Assembly (NCBI GenBank): GCA_027484105.1
Contig: JAIXUG010000005.1
Coordinates: 1-64,000, forward strand
Direction: 5' to 3'
Source: Comamonadaceae bacterium
Lineage (GTDB): Bacteria; Pseudomonadota; Gammaproteobacteria; Burkholderiales; Burkholderiaceae_C
Length of the DNA: 64,000 nucleotides
Shown here piece after piece: positions 26,753 through 35,165 of this stretch. How positions within the stretch are numbered: position 1 is the stretch's first letter; the number at the start of each line of letters is the position of its first letter. The translations under genes and the position numbers were made by a program. The notes beneath the pieces were generated by a model. That model was not told the DNA's origin. It was given only the letters and a program-made list of their open reading frames with translations, and did no database searches.

Positions 26753-27580
26753 ATGACCTACTGCGTTGCCGTCAAAACCCGCGCTGGATTGGTGTTCTTG
26801 TCCGACTCCCGCACCAACGCGGGCCTGGACCAGATCAGCACTTTCCGCAAAATGATCGTCTATGAAAAAGCGGGCGACCGTTTCATGACACTGCTGTCAG
26901 CGGGCAACCTCAGCATCTCGCAGTCGGTGCGCGAAGTGCTGCAGATCGAGAAACTGGTCGAACCCGGTCAGGACGAGCCGCTTACCATCTGGAACGCCAA
27001 GAGCATGTTCGACGCCACCCGCGTGCTGGGCGCGGCCGTGCGCCGTGTTTACGAGCGCGATGCCGCTGCGCTGCGCGCATCAGGCGTGGAGTTCAACGTG
27101 TCAATGATCTTCGGCGGCCAGATCGGCGGCGAAGGCATGCGCTTGTTCCAGGTCTATTCGCCTGGCAATTTCATCGAAGCGACCGATGAGACGCCCTACT
27201 TTCAGATTGGCGAATCCAAATACGGCAAACCCGTGCTCGACCGCGTCATCACCCCCAACACCCCGCTGGACGAAGCCGCCAAATGCGCCCTGGTGTCGAT
27301 GGACTCGACCCTCAAGTCCAACCTGTCGGTGGGCCTCCCTCTGGACATGGTGGTTTACCAAGCGGGCAGCCTGCAGACCGATCGCATCATGTGCATCGAG
27401 GAACACAACCCCTACTTCAAAATGCTGCGCACCAGCTGGGGCGACAAACTGCGCCAGATGTTCGACAGCATCGAAGACCCCATGTGGACGGGTGGCGCCA
27501 CCGACATCCCCCTCATGGTGCCCGCCCAGCGCAACGCCCTGCTCAAGAAAATCACCACGCCTGAAGAGAAACTGATCTGA
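26753..27580 (+). CDS. Anbu-type proteasome-like peptidase
   Basis: 275 residues of the Ntn-hydrolase superfamily. The N-terminus MTYCVAVKTRAGLVFLSDSR followed by TNAGLDQISTFRKM is the Anbu (ancestral beta subunit) signature; Thr2 would become the N-terminal nucleophile after Met removal. Length is slightly above the ~240-250 usual for Anbu. In many bacteria Anbu genes sit with an alpha-E protein, a transglutaminase and an ATP-grasp gene; none is here. It follows mutS by 11 bases and overlaps the alpha/beta hydrolase gene by one base. Confidence 0.85.
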   Translation: MTYCVAVKTRAGLVFLSDSRTNAGLDQISTFRKMIVYEKAGDRFMTLLSAGNLSISQSVREVLQIEKLVEPGQDEPLTIWNAKSMFDATRVLGAAVRRVYERDAAALRASGVEFNVSMIFGGQIGGEGMRLFQVYSPGNFIEATDETPYFQIGESKYGKPVLDRVITPNTPLDEAAKCALVSMDSTLKSNLSVGLPLDMVVYQAGSLQTDRIMCIEEHNPYFKMLRTSWGDKLRQMFDSIEDPMWTGGATDIPLMVPAQRNALLKKITTPEEKLI

Positions 27581-28383
27581 TGGCCGCCCGCATCATCTTC
27601 TCGCACGGCAACAGCTTTCCGGCCAGCACCTATCGGGTGATTTTTGACAGCCTGCGCCAGCGCGGCTTTGTGGTGGATGCGATTGAAAAATTGGGCCACG
27701 ATCCGAAATACCCCGTCACCAACAACTGGCCGCATCTGGTGCAGCAACTGGCCGACTTTGCACGTGAGCAACAAGGCGATGGCGAACCCGCCTTTTTGGT
27801 CGGCCACTCGCTGGGCGGCATCCTGAGCCTCATGTGCGCCGCCCGCCACCCCGAATTGGCACGCGGCGTGGTGCTGATCGACTCGCCCGTGCTGGGCGGC
27901 TGGCGCGCCACCACTTTGGGACTGGCCAAACGCACGCCCCTGATTGGCGCCTTGTCACCCGGGCGCATCAGCCAAAAGCGGCGCAACCACTGGCCCAGCA
28001 TCGAAGCTGCGCTGGAAAATTTCCAGCACAAAAAATCTTTCGCCCACTGGGACCCGCAGGTGCTGCGTGACTACATCGAACACGGCACCCACGACGACAA
28101 GGGCCAGCGCGTGTTGAGCTTTGACCGCGAGATAGAAACCGCCATCTACAACAGCCTGCCCGACAAACTGGCCAGCCTGCTCAAGCGCAAACCCCTCAAA
28201 TGTCCCGCCGCCTTCATTGGTGGCACCCACTCGGCCGAGATGCGCCAAGCGGGGGCCGAATTGACCCACCAAGTGGTCAAAGGCCGCGTGATGATGCTGG
28301 ACGGCTCCCACCTGTTCCCGATGGAAAAACCGCTGGCCACCGCTGCGGCCATCGAAGCCACTTTGCGCAATATGGGCGCTTGA
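27580..28383 (+). CDS. Alpha/beta hydrolase
   Basis: 267 residues. The nucleophile elbow is LVGHSLGGILS, the oxyanion region SHGNSFPAST near the start, and a C-terminal GSHLFPMEKP supplies the catalytic His; the acid is probably in the PAAFIGGTHSAE strand region. It overlaps the Anbu stop by one base (TGATG), so the two are coupled. Substrate unknown; esterase, lipase or C-C hydrolase are all possible. Confidence 0.82.
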   Translation: MAARIIFSHGNSFPASTYRVIFDSLRQRGFVVDAIEKLGHDPKYPVTNNWPHLVQQLADFAREQQGDGEPAFLVGHSLGGILSLMCAARHPELARGVVLIDSPVLGGWRATTLGLAKRTPLIGALSPGRISQKRRNHWPSIEAALENFQHKKSFAHWDPQVLRDYIEHGTHDDKGQRVLSFDREIETAIYNSLPDKLASLLKRKPLKCPAAFIGGTHSAEMRQAGAELTHQVVKGRVMMLDGSHLFPMEKPLATAAAIEATLRNMGA

Positions 28384-29208
28384 TCAGGCCGACCAGCTCA
28401 CCAGCCCCAAGTAGCTGGTGCCCAGCACCACCAGACCGAACACGATGCGGTACCAGGCAAACACCTCAAAGCTGTTGGTCGAGATGAACTTGAGCAACCA
28501 ACGCACGCAGACCCAGGCGCTCAAAAACGAAAACACCAGACCCACCGCAAACATGGGCGCATCGGCCATGCTGAGCAAGGCGCGGTCTTTGTACAGGCTG
28601 TAAGCCCCGGCCCCAATCAAGGTGGGGATGGCCAGGTAGAAAGAAAAATCGGTCGCCGCCTTGCGCGACATGCCCAGCAGCATGCCGCCAATGATGGTGG
28701 CGCCGCTGCGGCTGGTGCCCGGAATCATGGCCACGCACTGCACCAGGCCCACCTTGAGCGCGTCTTGCCAGCGCATGTCTTCCACCTCGCCAATGCGCAC
28801 AGCGCTGGCCTGCCTGCGCTCGGCCCACAAAATGATGAAGCCGCCGATGATGAAACTGGTGGCCACCACCTCGGGCGTGAACAGGTTCGCCTTGATGGCC
28901 TTGCCAAACAGCAAACCCAGGATCACGGCAGGCACAAAGGCGATGAACACATTGAGCGCAAAACGCTGGGCATCGGCACTGTGCGGCAAAGCGCGCACCG
29001 TGCTGCTGATCTTTTGCCAATAGACGATGATCACCGCCAAAATCGCCCCGGTCTGGATGGCGATGTCAAACACCTTGGCCTTGTCATCGTCAAAGCCCAG
29101 CAAAGCCCCGGCCAAAATCAAATGCCCAGTGGACGAGATCGGCAAGAACTCGGTGAGTCCCTCGACCACGCCCATCACGGCGGCTTTCAGCAACAACATC
29201 AGGTCCAC
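28384..29208 (-). CDS. uppP: Undecaprenyl-diphosphate phosphatase (BacA/UppP)
   Basis: 274 residues with about 7-8 membrane segments. Both family motifs are present: [15 protein letters not shown] near 16-30 (catalytic Glu) and [16 protein letters not shown] (the PGxSRSG motif). It regenerates undecaprenyl phosphate for peptidoglycan and is also known as BacA, bacitracin resistance. Its stop is directly adjacent to that of the hydrolase gene on the other strand. Confidence 0.96.
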   Translation of the reverse strand: MDLMLLLKAAVMGVVEGLTEFLPISSTGHLILAGALLGFDDDKAKVFDIAIQTGAILAVIIVYWQKISSTVRALPHSADAQRFALNVFIAFVPAVILGLLFGKAIKANLFTPEVVATSFIIGGFIILWAERRQASAVRIGEVEDMRWQDALKVGLVQCVAMIPGTSRSGATIIGGMLLGMSRKAATDFSFYLAIPTLIGAGAYSLYKDRALLSMADAPMFAVGLVFSFLSAWVCVRWLLKFISTNSFEVFAWYRIVFGLVVLGTSYLGLVSWSA

Positions 29209-29283
29209 AAACGCTCCTCGAAAAATCTGGGGGGATTATCGTCTTTGAATCCCGTTGTCTGGCGCAGCGCTATATTGCCTGTT

Positions 29284-29799
29284 ATGCCAACGCCCTCCCT
29301 CCAACAAACCGCCCGCTTCGGCGCACTGGCCATCGCCGCCGTATGGCTGGCCGTGGCCGGGGTGTTGTACCTGGTGTTTGAGCGCATCGAGCAAAACCGC
29401 CAGGCCAGCCTCAAGCCCTATGCGCGCAGCTCGGGCGACATGGTCATTCCGCGCCAGCGCGACGGGCATTTTCATGTGGAGGGCGAAGTCAACCGCCAGC
29501 CCGTCACGTTTTTGGTGGACACCGGGGCCAGCCATGTGAGCGTGAGCGAGGCCTTGGCGACACAAGCGGGTCTGCCTGCAGGTCAAAGCATCACCTTGCA
29601 CACCGCCAACGGCCAGCGCCCTGGCCAACTGGTGCGCGGCGTGCCGGTGCGCGCAGGCCACCTGGTGCTCAATGACGCCAGTGTCTCCGTGGGCCTGACC
29701 GGCATGCAGCCCTCCCAAGCCCTGCTGGGCCAAGCCTTCCTGAAACACTTTGACGTGGAAATCCGGCGCGATGAAATGGTGCTGCGCCAGCGCCCTTGA
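29284..29799 (+). CDS. Membrane-anchored retropepsin-like aspartic protease
   Basis: 171 residues. An N-terminal signal anchor (FGALAIAAVWLAVAGVLYLV, ~12-31) is followed by a retroviral-type protease domain with the catalytic FLVDTGASHVSVSE and a C-terminal LLGQAFLKHFDVEI strand. This is the 'clan AA' family related to Rickettsia/Legionella periplasmic retropepsins. Single catalytic Asp per chain implies a dimer. Substrate unknown. Stands alone between divergent uppP and glnS. Confidence 0.85.
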   Translation: MPTPSLQQTARFGALAIAAVWLAVAGVLYLVFERIEQNRQASLKPYARSSGDMVIPRQRDGHFHVEGEVNRQPVTFLVDTGASHVSVSEALATQAGLPAGQSITLHTANGQRPGQLVRGVPVRAGHLVLNDASVSVGLTGMQPSQALLGQAFLKHFDVEIRRDEMVLRQRP

Positions 29800-29865
29800 C
29801 ACCTGTTAGCCCCTGACTCTGCCTGCACCAAGCAGACGTGCCTGCAGCGCCTAAAATCAAGCGCT

Positions 29866-31692
29866 ATGACCACCCCCACCAACAACGACACGTCCGCCGA
29901 CCCCAAAGTCAGCAACTTCCTGCGCCAGATCATCGACAAAGACATCGAGCAGGGCACGTATGCCAGCCGCCGCTGGGCGGGCAGCCCCGGCGACGCCGCG
30001 CACCACGCTGCTGGCGAGCCTGACCCCGCCAAAATCCGCACCCGCTTTCCGCCCGAGCCCAACGGATATTTGCACGTGGGCCACGCCAAAAGCATCTGCA
30101 TCAACTTTGGTCTCGCCCAAGAGTACGGCGGCGTGTGCCACCTGCGCTTTGACGACACCAACCCCGAAAAAGAAGACACCGAATACGTCAACAGCATCAT
30201 CGACTCCGTGAAGTGGCTCGGTTTTGACTGGGCCCAAATCGGCCAAGCCGCCGGCAGCGCCGCGCCCTACCAGGCCAGCGAATACTTCGACTTCATGTAC
30301 CTCGCTGCCGAGGCCTTGATCCAGGCCGGACACGCCTATGTGGACGAGCAAAGCGCCGAAGACATGCGCGCCAACCGGGGCGACTTTGGCAAGCCCGGCG
30401 TGGACAGCCCCTTCCGCACCCGCACGGTGGAACAGAACCTGGCGCGGTTCCGCGAAATGCGCGATGGCCAGCTGGCCGACGGCGCGGCCGTGCTGCGTGC
30501 CAAAATCGACATGGCCTCGCCCAACATCAACCTGCGCGACCCGGCCATCTACCGCATCCGCCGCGCCACCCACCACCACACAGGCGACAAATGGTGCATC
30601 TACCCGATGTACACCTTTGCCCACCCCATCGAAGACGCGCTGGAGCAAATCACCCACAGCATTTGCACACTGGAGTTTGAAGACCAGCGCCCGTTTTACG
30701 ACTGGCTGATGGAGCGCCTGTGCGAGTGCAAACTCTTGGCCGCGCCCAGCCCCAAACAATACGAGTTTGCCCGCCTGAACCTCACTTACGTCATCACCAG
30801 CAAACGCAAGCTGGCGCAACTGGTGAATGAAGGCAAAGTCAGCGGCTGGGACGACCCCCGCATGCCGACCATCGTGGGCCTGCGCCGCCGGGGCTACACG
30901 CCCGAGAGCCTTCGCCTGTTTGCCGACCGCATTGGCGTGACCAAGAGCGACAGCTGGATCGACTACAGCACGCTCGAAGGCTGCCTGCGCGAAGACCTGG
31001 AAAACAAAGCCCACCGCGGCATGGCCGTGCTCGACCCCGTCAAGCTGGTGCTCACCAACTGGGCCGAGGCCTTTGGCTCAGATGCCTACACCGAGGACTG
31101 CAACCAACCCGTCCTGCCCCACAGTGCGATCGCCGAGGGCCAAACACCCCCAGCCGACCGCGTGTTCAAGATCGGCAAAGAAGTTTGGATCGAGCGCGAA
31201 GACTTTGAAGAAGTGCCGCCCAAGGGCTACAAGCGCTTGTTCCCCGGCAACGTGGTGCGCCTCAAAGGCGGCTACGTGATCGAATGCACCGGCTGCGCAC
31301 GCGACGCGGCAGGCCAAGTGACCGAAGTGCACGCCAAAGTCATCCCCGGCACCAAGAGCGGCACCCCCGGCGCAGACAGCGTCAAAGCCAAAGCCGCCAT
31401 CACCTGGGTGGGCGTGGCCGACGGCGTGCCAGCCGAGGTTCGCCTGTACGACCGCCTGTTTCTAGAGGCCCACCCCGATGCGGGCGGCAAAGACTTTTTG
31501 CAAAGCCTCAACCCGGACAGCCTGAAAGTGGTGACCGCCTATGTGGAGCCATCCCTCGCCGCCGCGCAGCCAGACCAGAAGTTCCAGTTTGAGCGCTTTG
31601 GCTACTTTGTGGCGGACCGTGCGGACCATGTGGCGAGAGCCAAGCCCGTGTTCAACCGGGTGACGGGGTTGAAGGATTCTTGGGGCAAGTAG
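29866..31692 (+). CDS. glnS: Glutaminyl-tRNA synthetase
   Basis: 608 residues of class I synthetase. The HIGH signature is PNGYLHVGH (~65-73) and the KMSKS equivalent is VITSKRKL (~309-316). DDTNPEKEDTEYV after the HIGH region and the TYCFEH-like C-terminal beta-barrels are typical of the GlnRS/GluRS eukaryote-like branch found in beta/gammaproteobacteria. It charges tRNA-Gln directly. Length is slightly above E. coli GlnRS (~554), due to insertions in the C-terminal barrels. Confidence 0.97.
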   Translation: MTTPTNNDTSADPKVSNFLRQIIDKDIEQGTYASRRWAGSPGDAAHHAAGEPDPAKIRTRFPPEPNGYLHVGHAKSICINFGLAQEYGGVCHLRFDDTNPEKEDTEYVNSIIDSVKWLGFDWAQIGQAAGSAAPYQASEYFDFMYLAAEALIQAGHAYVDEQSAEDMRANRGDFGKPGVDSPFRTRTVEQNLARFREMRDGQLADGAAVLRAKIDMASPNINLRDPAIYRIRRATHHHTGDKWCIYPMYTFAHPIEDALEQITHSICTLEFEDQRPFYDWLMERLCECKLLAAPSPKQYEFARLNLTYVITSKRKLAQLVNEGKVSGWDDPRMPTIVGLRRRGYTPESLRLFADRIGVTKSDSWIDYSTLEGCLREDLENKAHRGMAVLDPVKLVLTNWAEAFGSDAYTEDCNQPVLPHSAIAEGQTPPADRVFKIGKEVWIEREDFEEVPPKGYKRLFPGNVVRLKGGYVIECTGCARDAAGQVTEVHAKVIPGTKSGTPGADSVKAKAAITWVGVADGVPAEVRLYDRLFLEAHPDAGGKDFLQSLNPDSLKVVTAYVEPSLAAAQPDQKFQFERFGYFVADRADHVARAKPVFNRVTGLKDSWGK

Positions 31693-31748
31693 AGCGACCC
31701 CAGCTGATCGACGAAATCGCCCGTCTCGGAACTCCCGATCCTTGCGGG

Positions 31749-31799
31749 TGTTGTCATTCTTGACAACATGCAAGCCATGTTGGCACAATCGCCAACATG
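31749..31799 (+). promoter_or_regulatory. Promoter and twin operator of the tumE-tumA module
   Basis: Two perfect palindromes lie in tandem: TGTTGTCA-TTCT-TGACAACA (31749-31768) and CATGTTGGC-ACAATC-GCCAACATG (31776-31799). A -35-like TTGACA (31760-31765) is embedded in the first and a -10-like CACAAT (31784-31789, 18-base spacing) in the second. Predicted transcription would start at about the ATG of tumE (31797), which is itself inside the second palindrome. This fits tight autoregulation by the antitoxin and possibly a leaderless mRNA. Confidence 0.55.
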
Positions 31800-32081
31800 C
31801 CCGCTGAACTGATCACCCGATTCAGGAACATCACGCCCGATGGTGGCGTGATTGAGCTGGTGGTCTGGCGGGTGCCCTCGCCGGTTCCACCCACCGAACA
31901 CGGTTTCAAATACCGTGCGGTCTATGCCAAGGATGGCGTTCGCATCGTTGGTTTTGACAACGAGCGGGGCAAAGGCGATCACTGCCATTTAGACGGGCAA
32001 GAGCTGCCCTACGCCTTCACCGGCGTCGATCAACTGGTGGAAGACTTCATTGCCGCCGTAGCGGCCAGGAGAACAACATGA
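31797..32081 (+). CDS. tumE: TumE-family toxin (type II toxin-antitoxin)
   Basis: 94 residues. The family core is evident: FKYRAVYAKDGVRIVGFDNE followed by RGKGDHCHLDGQELPY and FTGVDQLVEDFIAAV. TumE proteins are small toxins paired with an HTH antitoxin encoded next in the operon. The ATG lies inside a palindrome and has no Shine-Dalgarno site, in contrast to the following gene, with which it overlaps by ATGA. Mode of action is not established from sequence. Confidence 0.8.
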   Translation: MPAELITRFRNITPDGGVIELVVWRVPSPVPPTEHGFKYRAVYAKDGVRIVGFDNERGKGDHCHLDGQELPYAFTGVDQLVEDFIAAVAARRTT

Positions 32082-32431
32082 CCGAACGTTTTTTGACCAT
32101 CACTTTGCAACCCGACTGGCAAGCCGGTTTGCGTGCAGCCGCCCAAGCGGCGCAGAAAAGCACTTACCAAGGCGAGGTGCTCAACTTTGAAAGCCCTGGT
32201 CATTTCTTTGGCCAGCTGACCGAAAAGCGCTGGGCGCTGGTGCGTACTGCACAAGGACAGGGCGAGCTGTCGGTGCGCGAGTTGGCCCGAATGGTAGACC
32301 GCGACGTCAAGCGTGTGCACGAAGACGTGGTGGTGCTGGCCGATCTGGGGTTGCTGGAGCGCACCGAGTCTGGCGGTTTGGTCTGCCCTTACTCTTCCAT
32401 GCACATCGACATGGTTCTCAAGGCGGCATAA
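32078..32431 (+). CDS. tumA: TumA-family antitoxin, HTH DNA-binding
   Basis: 117 residues. The C-terminal half is a winged-helix: ELSVRELARMVDRDVKRVHE, then DVVVLADLGLLERTESGG and the terminal CPYSSMHIDMVLKA, as in the HVO_A0114-type antitoxins that pair with TumE. The N-terminal ~60 residues (FESPGHFFGQLTEKRWALV) likely neutralise the toxin. Overlap with tumE ensures coupled synthesis. It probably binds the palindromes upstream of tumE. Confidence 0.8.
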   Translation: MTERFLTITLQPDWQAGLRAAAQAAQKSTYQGEVLNFESPGHFFGQLTEKRWALVRTAQGQGELSVRELARMVDRDVKRVHEDVVVLADLGLLERTESGGLVCPYSSMHIDMVLKAA

Positions 32432-32434
32432 GCC

Positions 32435-33061
32435 ATGACCACCCCACACATCACCACCCTAGAAGCCCTGCGCGAACTGTATGGCCCCGCCCGAGAGCGC
32501 GCGCTCAAAAAAGAAATCCCCGCGCTGGACGGGCATGCGCAGCAGTTCGTCGGCTTATCGCCTTTTGTCGTGCTGGCCAGCAGCGATGCGGGTGGGCACA
32601 TGGACGCGTCGCCACGCGGGGGCGAGCCGGGTTTCGTCAAGGTGCCCGACGCGCACACCTTGCTGCTGCCGGACGCACCGGGCAACAACCGGCTGGACAC
32701 GCTGGAAAACATCATCGCCACTGGGCGGCTGGGTTTGCTGTTCATGGTGCCGGGTTTTGACGAGACCTTGCGCGTCAATGGCCGCGCCGTGCTGTCCACC
32801 GACCCGGCCGATCTGGCGCTGTGCGCCGATGCGCGGCGTGCACCGGTTGTGGTCATTCGCGTGACGGTGGAGTCGGTGTATTTGCACTGCGCCAAGGCCT
32901 TCATGCGCTCGCAACTGTGGGACGCCTCTCGCCAGGTGGACCGGGCGCGGATGCCCAACATGACCGAGATGATGCGCGACCAAATCCGTGCCTTCAAAGG
33001 CGAGGAGATCGAAGCCGAAACCCACGCCCAGATGATGGCGCGTTACCAGCAATCGCTTTAA
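32435..33061 (+). CDS. Pyridoxamine 5'-phosphate oxidase-family FMN protein
   Basis: 208 residues of the split-barrel flavoprotein fold. Segments typical of the MSMEG_1061-like PPOX group: FVVLASSDAGGHMDASPRGG, LLPDAPGNNRLDTLENI, GLLFMVPGFDETLRVNG and VYLHCAKAFMRSQLW. These proteins bind FMN and may reduce or oxidise small molecules; they are not the vitamin B6 enzyme. It starts 3 bases after tumA but is probably an unrelated passenger. Its stop overlaps that of the next gene on the other strand by 3 bases. Confidence 0.8.
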   Translation: MTTPHITTLEALRELYGPARERALKKEIPALDGHAQQFVGLSPFVVLASSDAGGHMDASPRGGEPGFVKVPDAHTLLLPDAPGNNRLDTLENIIATGRLGLLFMVPGFDETLRVNGRAVLSTDPADLALCADARRAPVVVIRVTVESVYLHCAKAFMRSQLWDASRQVDRARMPNMTEMMRDQIRAFKGEEIEAETHAQMMARYQQSL

Positions 33062-34074
33062 GGCCCGCCCGGCGGCTGCACATCCCGCCCCAACATCCGC
33101 TGCCCCAGCCATGCCAAGCCCGCCCCCACGTCCATGCGGCGGCTTTGTTGCTGCGCCACGGAGTGGCTTTGGCCTGCTTGCAGCGGCGGACCAATGTCGA
33201 AAGAAAACACATAGGCGGGCTCTTGCCCCATGCGCAAGTCGGTGACCACCAAGCGCCCATTGGTCTCAGCCACCTTGAAAAACCCATCGGTGAACCGCGC
33301 CAGCCGCTGCAACTGCGGGTGCTCGGCGTTTTGCGCGGCCAAGGCCGCACCCCGGTCATGGGCCACAAAGCGCATGGGCCTGCTGCCGTCCATCAGGGCA
33401 TAAAAACCCTCATGCAAGCGATCACCATCGATCGCCACCACGCGCCACACCCAGGTGCTCAGGGGCGCGGGTGTGACCAAGAGCTGCTGGGTGGGCAAGC
33501 CTTGGTCCTGCAGCGATTGGCGGGCATGCTGCGTCACGCCCCACTGCGCCAGCGCGCTCCAGGCCAAATACGCAGTGCTCAAGGCCAAGGCCCAGCCATT
33601 GATGCGCAAAGCCCTGCCCACGTTGTGGACACGGCACGCGGCCACCACCCCCACCAGCAAGGGCAGTGAATACGCCGGGTCGATGATGAACATGCTGCCC
33701 AAGCCATAGGCCTCGTCGGTGAAAGGCTGGAACACCTGGGTGCCATAAATCGTCATCAAGTCCAGCAAGGGGTGGGTGACCAGCGCCAGCATCAGCGCCC
33801 ACCACCAACGGCCATACAAGCGGGCTTGGTTGTGGATGCGGCTGACCACCCAGGCCATGGGAAACGCAAAGAGCGTGAGCAGCAGCAAGGCATGGGTCTC
33901 GGCGCGGTGACGGATCATGTTCAAGATCGGGTCGCCGTGGTCCAGCAGCACATCCAGGTCAGGCAACAACCCCGCCACACCGCCCCACAAGGCCGACTTC
34001 CACAGCGCCGTGCGACGGCCCATGACGGCCACCCCGATCGAGGCGCCCAAAAGAACTTGTGTGACGGAATCCAT
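33058..34074 (-). CDS. Membrane-bound DUF457 (YdjM/YbcI-like) metal-dependent hydrolase
   Basis: 338 residues. The N-terminus MDSVTQVLLGASIGVAVMGR and the motifs GLLPDLDVLLDH, HRAETHALLLL and LMLALVTHPLLDLMT are those of the DUF457/LexA-regulated membrane hydrolase family, with conserved His and Asp in membrane segments. The C-terminal ~130 residues are a soluble, presumably periplasmic extension. An FNR-type box (34091-34104) is 17 bases upstream of its ATG. Activity is unproven for the family in general. Confidence 0.8.
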   Translation of the reverse strand: MDSVTQVLLGASIGVAVMGRRTALWKSALWGGVAGLLPDLDVLLDHGDPILNMIRHRAETHALLLLTLFAFPMAWVVSRIHNQARLYGRWWWALMLALVTHPLLDLMTIYGTQVFQPFTDEAYGLGSMFIIDPAYSLPLLVGVVAACRVHNVGRALRINGWALALSTAYLAWSALAQWGVTQHARQSLQDQGLPTQQLLVTPAPLSTWVWRVVAIDGDRLHEGFYALMDGSRPMRFVAHDRGAALAAQNAEHPQLQRLARFTDGFFKVAETNGRLVVTDLRMGQEPAYVFSFDIGPPLQAGQSHSVAQQQSRRMDVGAGLAWLGQRMLGRDVQPPGGP

Positions 34075-34090
34075 GGCTGTTTTTGGAAAT

Positions 34091-34104
34091 TTGACGCAGG
34101 TCAA
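34091..34104. promoter_or_regulatory. FNR/Anr/Dnr-type box, DUF457-proximal
   Basis: TTGAC-GCAG-GTCAA is a perfect palindrome with the 5-4-5 layout of CRP/FNR-superfamily sites (FNR consensus TTGAT-N4-ATCAA; TTGAC variants occur in FixK/Dnr sites). It is 17 bases upstream of the DUF457 ATG and 132 bases upstream of the methyltransferase ATG. Its closeness to the DUF457 start would make it repressive for that gene. Confidence 0.55.
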
Positions 34105-34169
34105 CACGATAGCGGTTTTGACAAGGCCTGCGGCCCAGCAGGTCGATGTGCACCAACACGGCCCAAAGT

Positions 34170-34183
34170 TTGATGCACATCAG
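34170..34183. promoter_or_regulatory. FNR/Anr-type box, methyltransferase-proximal
   Basis: TTGAT-GCAC-ATCAG matches nine of ten conserved positions of TTGAT-N4-ATCAA. Its centre is 59 bases upstream of the methyltransferase ATG, a usual place for an activating site around -41.5 of a short leader. The hemerythrin gene lies downstream, which fits oxygen-responsive control. Confidence 0.5.
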
Positions 34184-34235
34184 ACGCTCAGGTGCACGAC
34201 AGGCCTACAAAGGAAAGTTCCACAGGAGACAAACC

Positions 34236-35078
34236 ATGAAACAAGATGTCCATTTCAACGCCGCCCCCTTGTTGGGCGCGGTGCCCAGCACTTTGCTGAT
34301 CCCGCTGGTGGCCCGTGCGCGCGGGTCTTCGATCTACCCGTGGCTGGACCCCGGCGACACCCAAGCCCAGCAGATGCTGCAAAACATGGGGGGCCAAGCC
34401 TTGGCGCTTTTGCAAGACCACCCCTCGGTGTTGAACGTGTTGTGGCGCACCCAGCTCATCAAACAAATTGGCGCTGCATTTTTTGCCCACTACCCACACG
34501 CGCATGGCGTCAACCTGGGGGCTGGCTTGTCGGATTATTTTCAGTGGCTCAACAACGGCCACAACCACTGGCTGGATGTGGACCTGGAAGATGTGGTGAC
34601 CCTGCGCCATGCGCTGCTGCCCTGGCATTCCGAGGCGGCCCACGATGGCAGCGTGGACTTGACCCAGCCTGGCTGGTGGCAACAGTTGCACCTGAGCGAT
34701 GAGGACCCACACCAACCCTTGCTGTTGGTGTGCGAGGGGGTGCTGATGTACCTGACCCCCACACAAGTCAAGGCCGTGATGCGCGAGATTGGCGACAACG
34801 CGCCCGAAGGCTCGGAGCTGGTCTGCGACTTCATGACCCCGCTGGGCATTGGGCATGCCGACCTGGCCCCCAGCGTGGCGGGCACCGGGGCCGAGTTTTT
34901 GTGGGGGGCCCACAATGCCCTGGAAGTGGCCCGCCTGCACCCCAGGCTGGAGCTGCTGTCGCAGCACACCGTGGCCGAAGCCTATGGCTGGGCGTCTTGC
35001 TGGACCGAGATGTGCATGACCCCCTGGACAGGCGGCCCCATGTACGGCGTGGCCCACTTGCAACTGAGCGAACCCTGA
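34236..35078 (+). CDS. Class I SAM-dependent methyltransferase (LCM/PPM family)
   Basis: 280 residues resembling the leucine carboxyl methyltransferase/PPM group. Visible features are WRTQLIKQIGAAFFAHYP, the SAM loop GVNLGAGLSDYFQWL, WLDVDLEDVVTLR and LLLVCEGVLMYL. CAGGAGACAAAC precedes the ATG. In bacteria such proteins methylate small carboxylic acids or tetracenomycin-like polyketides; the substrate here is unknown. Preceded by two FNR-type boxes and followed by the hemerythrin gene 87 bases later in the same direction. Confidence 0.78.
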   Translation: MKQDVHFNAAPLLGAVPSTLLIPLVARARGSSIYPWLDPGDTQAQQMLQNMGGQALALLQDHPSVLNVLWRTQLIKQIGAAFFAHYPHAHGVNLGAGLSDYFQWLNNGHNHWLDVDLEDVVTLRHALLPWHSEAAHDGSVDLTQPGWWQQLHLSDEDPHQPLLLVCEGVLMYLTPTQVKAVMREIGDNAPEGSELVCDFMTPLGIGHADLAPSVAGTGAEFLWGAHNALEVARLHPRLELLSQHTVAEAYGWASCWTEMCMTPWTGGPMYGVAHLQLSEP

Positions 35079-35165
35079 ACCGCGATGCCCCCAAGGCACG
35101 GACGCCCTCGGCTTGGCGGGATAATGCGCGCTGTTCGATTGTTTGCACTCTTCAAAGTACTTGCC

